Program-made: the position numbers and the translations under genes
In this document: piece after piece, positions 25,688 through 27,835 of the stretch
Numbering within the stretch: the stretch's first letter is position 1
Layout: each line of letters starts with the position of its first letter
Source: Bacteroides sp.
Lineage (GTDB): Bacteria > Bacteroidota > Bacteroidia > Bacteroidales > Bacteroidaceae
Length of the DNA stretch: 27,835 nt
Direction of reading: 5' to 3'
NCBI GenBank assembly: GCA_030151885.1
Contig: JASLCG010000104.1
Location: 1-27,835, forward strand
The notes under the pieces: generated by a model
What the model saw: only the letters and a program-made list of their open reading frames with translations
Told to the model about the DNA's origin: nothing
Databases searched by the model: none

Positions 25688-27028
25688 ATGAAGAATGATT
25701 ACCTAACACGAAAAAAACCGTGGCATGCGTTAACAATATTTGCCCTTCCTATTATTTTGGGCAACCTTTTCCAACAAACATATACCATGGCAGACTCTGC
25801 AATAGTAGGCCGTTTTGTAGGCGAACAAGCACTTGCAGCTGTGGGTGCTTCTTTTTCGCTAACTAATGTATTTATATTTATTGCTGTAGGTAGTGGTGTA
25901 GGTGCAGGAGTTGTAATAGGCAGGTATTTTGGTGGACAAGAGTTTGTGCGGATGAAGCGTACTGTATATACAGCACTATTCTCTTTTATTGGATTAAGTA
26001 TTCTTATGGCACTATTTGGCTTACTCTTTAGCCAACGTATTATGGAGCTATTAAATACACCTACAGATGTTATGGATATGGCCGTTGTATATTTAAACAT
26101 CTACTTTATAGGGCTTCCATTCCTCTTTATGTACAACATTCTTTCTGCCATGTTTAATGCGATTGGCAAATCTAGGATTCCACTAGTTTTTTTAATTTGC
26201 TCATCAATACTTAATATTGGCCTTGACTTACTATTCATTATTAAATTTAATATGGGGGTAAGTGGTGCAGCTTGGGCTACATTAATAGCGCAAGGCTTAT
26301 CGGCTATTTTCTCTTTTATTATCTTTATGCGAGTAGTCAATAAGTTAGAGCAAGGAAAAGTTAGGATGTACGATACTGGTGAGCTTCGTAATATTACACG
26401 CATTGCCCTACCCTCAATACTTCAACAGTCTACGGTTTCAATTGGTATGATGTTGGTACAATCTATTGTAAATAGCTTTGGATCGCAAGCATTAGCAGGC
26501 TTCTCGGCAGCTATGCGTATTGAATCAATATGTGTAGTTCCTATGCTGGGAATTGGAACTGCATTAGCTTCATTTACTGCACAAAACATTGGTGCTGGAA
26601 AACTAGAGCGTGTAAGTATGGGATATAAAGTTGCCAATCAAATGGTATTAATCAGTGCTATAGTTATTCTGCTGGTCCTAGAACTATTCAATTACTCTAT
26701 TATTGCCTTCTTCTTAGGAGATACAGGTACAACTGTAGCCTACGATACAGGTAGAGGCTACCTTATTTTTGTAGGTCTGTTTTTTGCACTTCTAGGTTGG
26801 AAAATGGCTATTGACGCTATTCTTCAAGGATCAGGAGATATGAAAATGTTTACAATAGCCAACTTAGTAAACTTATCACTACGAGTTATTATACCTCTAT
26901 TCTTTGCACAACAATACGGTATACAAGTGGTATGGTATGCAATTCCATTAGGTTGGTTCGCCAACTGGGCCATTTCATACAGTCAATACCGAACAGGAAA
27001 ATGGCAGCGTATTTATGTAACAAAATAA
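25688..27028 (+). CDS. MATE-family multidrug efflux transporter
   Basis: The protein has 446 residues with twelve predicted membrane helices in two similar halves, the standard MATE plan. The N-terminal half carries ALPIILGNLFQQTYTMADSA near 19-38 and GRFVGEQALAAVGASF near 41-56; the second half opens with ALPSILQQSTVSIG near 240-253. It exports cationic drugs or metabolites in exchange for Na+ or H+; the coupling ion and substrates cannot be read from sequence. It is a single gene behind its own promoter, with a possible terminator disrupted downstream at 27056. Confidence 0.93.
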   Translation: MKNDYLTRKKPWHALTIFALPIILGNLFQQTYTMADSAIVGRFVGEQALAAVGASFSLTNVFIFIAVGSGVGAGVVIGRYFGGQEFVRMKRTVYTALFSFIGLSILMALFGLLFSQRIMELLNTPTDVMDMAVVYLNIYFIGLPFLFMYNILSAMFNAIGKSRIPLVFLICSSILNIGLDLLFIIKFNMGVSGAAWATLIAQGLSAIFSFIIFMRVVNKLEQGKVRMYDTGELRNITRIALPSILQQSTVSIGMMLVQSIVNSFGSQALAGFSAAMRIESICVVPMLGIGTALASFTAQNIGAGKLERVSMGYKVANQMVLISAIVILLVLELFNYSIIAFFLGDTGTTVAYDTGRGYLIFVGLFFALLGWKMAIDAILQGSGDMKMFTIANLVNLSLRVIIPLFFAQQYGIQVVWYAIPLGWFANWAISYSQYRTGKWQRIYVTK

Positions 27029-27055
27029 TACATAACACTTTACACAAATAAAACA

Positions 27056-27139
27056 AGCCCTCCTCTAACTATTGAAGTGTAGCTCAAAAGCTTTATGTCC
27101 GACTTTTGGGGTGCACTTCAGATTAATTAAAGAAGGGCT
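27056..27139. repeat. Interrupted inverted repeat after the MATE gene
   Basis: Arms 27056-27064 (AGCCCTCCT) and 27131-27139 (AGAAGGGCT) pair at 8 of 9 positions. The interval is occupied by the IS-end-like repeat at 27073-27120. It may be the former MATE terminator stem, now split, or part of the remnant itself. No T-tract follows. Confidence 0.4.
27073..27120. mobile_element. IS3-like terminal-repeat remnant (48 bp)
   Basis: The element starts TG and ends CA. Its left end TGAAGTGTAGCTCAAAAG and the reverse complement of its right end, TGAAGTGCACCCCAAAAG, agree at 15 of 18 positions. TGAAGTGCACCCCAAAAGT-type ends are, from memory, typical of IS3-family (IS150-group) elements. No transposase sequence lies between the ends, so it would be a deletion derivative or scar. 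No clear target-site duplication is visible. Confidence 0.4.
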
Positions 27140-27143
27140 AATC

Positions 27144-27380
27144 ATTATAGTAATATCGTAACTCTTTAATGTTGAACCTTGCTCTTATCCTAATACCTTC
27201 TACCTCAAGGTAGAGCTCACTCCTGATGCTGTATTCTTTTTAATTTAGCATCTAGAGAAAAACTAGTCTAAAAAAACACCCTATTGCCAAAAGAGCACTT
27301 ATTAATCAAAGCCTACTGATAATTTTGAAGAACTATAAGAAGCAATTCACTTACATATTTTCAACTTTTATTTGAGAGGT
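27144..27380. other. Non-coding stretch before the HAD pseudogene
   Basis: No gene is supported here. A short hairpin, TCTACC..GGTAGA with a TCAA loop, lies near 27209-27224. Stops occur often in all frames; this may be further decayed sequence. Confidence 0.4.
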
Positions 27381-27835
27381 TTATCGTAACCGATATAGCA
27401 AACCATCGGGAGTAACTAGATAGTAATCAGTCTTCATACCATTAAAACTACAACATCTCCAAATAGCCAAACCAAACTTCACACTAGCGACTTGAGCACG
27501 CTACATATCACCTCTAGAATCACCTATATACAATATTTCATATTTATATTTACCACTTCTTTTTAATAAATTTTCGTTTATAGCAGCTGGATAAGGTTTA
27601 GGACGTAGGGCATCATCGACACTAATCATAGTCTTAAATAGATAAGTTATACCAAAAAGAACTAAATCTACTGGAAACTCTTCTTTTTGTTTTAGCAGTA
27701 ACGATACTTAACGCATATTTTTGAGCTATTAGATAGTTTAAAAGCTCCGTAATACCAGGAAAAAGGGTCGTATATCCTTAGCATACTTCTTCTGATAAGT
27801 AACATTCCAAATATCATTAGCCTCTTTTACTGGCG
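27381..27835 (-). pseudogene. Broken HAD-family phosphatase gene, partial
   Basis: The minus strand encodes recognisable pieces of a HAD hydrolase of the phosphoglycolate phosphatase type in three frames. From the window edge: PVKEANDIWNVTYQKKYAKDI, then, after a one-base shift near 27770, YDPFPGITELLNYLIAQKY plus LSIVTAK (cap and motif II region), then, after a second shift near 27683-27695 in an A-rich run, VDLVLFGITYLFKTMISVDD followed by ALRPKPYPAAI (motif III lysine), YEILYIGDSRGDM (motif IV acids) and RAQVASVKFGLAIW. An in-frame TAG at 27501-27503 falls between GDM and RAQ. The stop is at 27381-27383. With two frameshifts and a stop it cannot give a full product. The N-terminal part with the DxD nucleophile lies beyond the window. 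Confidence 0.8.

Noticed and set aside
25699..26637. Three open frames on the minus strand opposite the MATE gene
   Set aside because: They mirror a highly conserved transporter gene and have no promoter, ribosome site or recognisable domains.
1..27835. CRISPR array, prophage or defence island
   Set aside because: No regularly spaced repeats, phage structural genes, integrase or known defence nuclease sets were seen; the WYL and NYN proteins alone are not enough to claim one.

Overview
The window is AT-rich DNA from a Bacteroidota chromosome, most likely order Bacteroidales. The evidence is a SusC/SusD pair with an ECF sigma/FecR-type anti-sigma pair, several lipoproteins with Bacteroidales-style lipoboxes, promoters of the TTTG-N19-TAnnTTTG type, and mostly weak Shine-Dalgarno sequences. 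I cannot name genus or species. No rRNA, tRNA, CRISPR array, prophage or intact insertion sequence was seen.

Layout. (1) 1-544 holds no convincing gene. (2) 545-3321, plus strand: a 2[4Fe-4S] ferredoxin/nitroreductase fusion, a WYL-domain regulator 9 bases behind it, and a NYN-LOTUS (putative RNase) protein closed by a strong hairpin. (3) 3511-4722: a small barrel-like exported protein on the minus strand, divergent from a 57-residue two-helix membrane protein with a textbook promoter. (4) 4763-14007 is the largest unit, a polysaccharide utilization locus (PUL). Minus strand: FecR-type anti-sigma factor, SusC with an N-terminal STN domain, SusD, a GH18 lipoprotein with an intact catalytic motif, and a DUF1735/LamG glycan-binding lipoprotein. 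The ECF sigma factor is divergent on the plus strand. This gene set matches Bacteroides loci that capture N-glycans of host glycoproteins. (5) 14186-16821: an operon of a DUF2148 cysteine-rich protein, agmatine deiminase and N-carbamoylputrescine amidase, i.e. agmatine to putrescine. (6) 16939-21991: scattered single genes: a 38-residue membrane peptide, a DUF2264 (GH154-like) protein, a GNAT acetyltransferase, a short agmatine-deiminase paralogue that has lost its catalytic residues, a 58-residue two-helix membrane protein, and an aldo/keto reductase. (7) 22219-24676, minus strand: response regulator, sensor kinase and PepSY-like periplasmic protein in one operon. (8) 24947-27028: a cysteine-motif lipoprotein and a MATE exporter. 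(9) 27029-27835: decaying DNA, with an IS3-like end-to-end remnant and a broken HAD phosphatase gene running off the window.

How the parts work together. In the PUL, SusC sensing through the STN domain would signal to FecR and release the sigma factor to induce susC-susD-GH18-LamG. Between fecR and susC there are two back-to-back hairpins with T-tracts on the opposite (plus) strand. These are best explained as terminators of an antisense RNA across the susC leader, like the repressor RNAs (DonS type) described for Bacteroides host-glycan PULs. I rate this and the pseudoenzyme-like deiminase paralogue as the most interesting observations. I found no clear sign of a wholly new multi-gene system.
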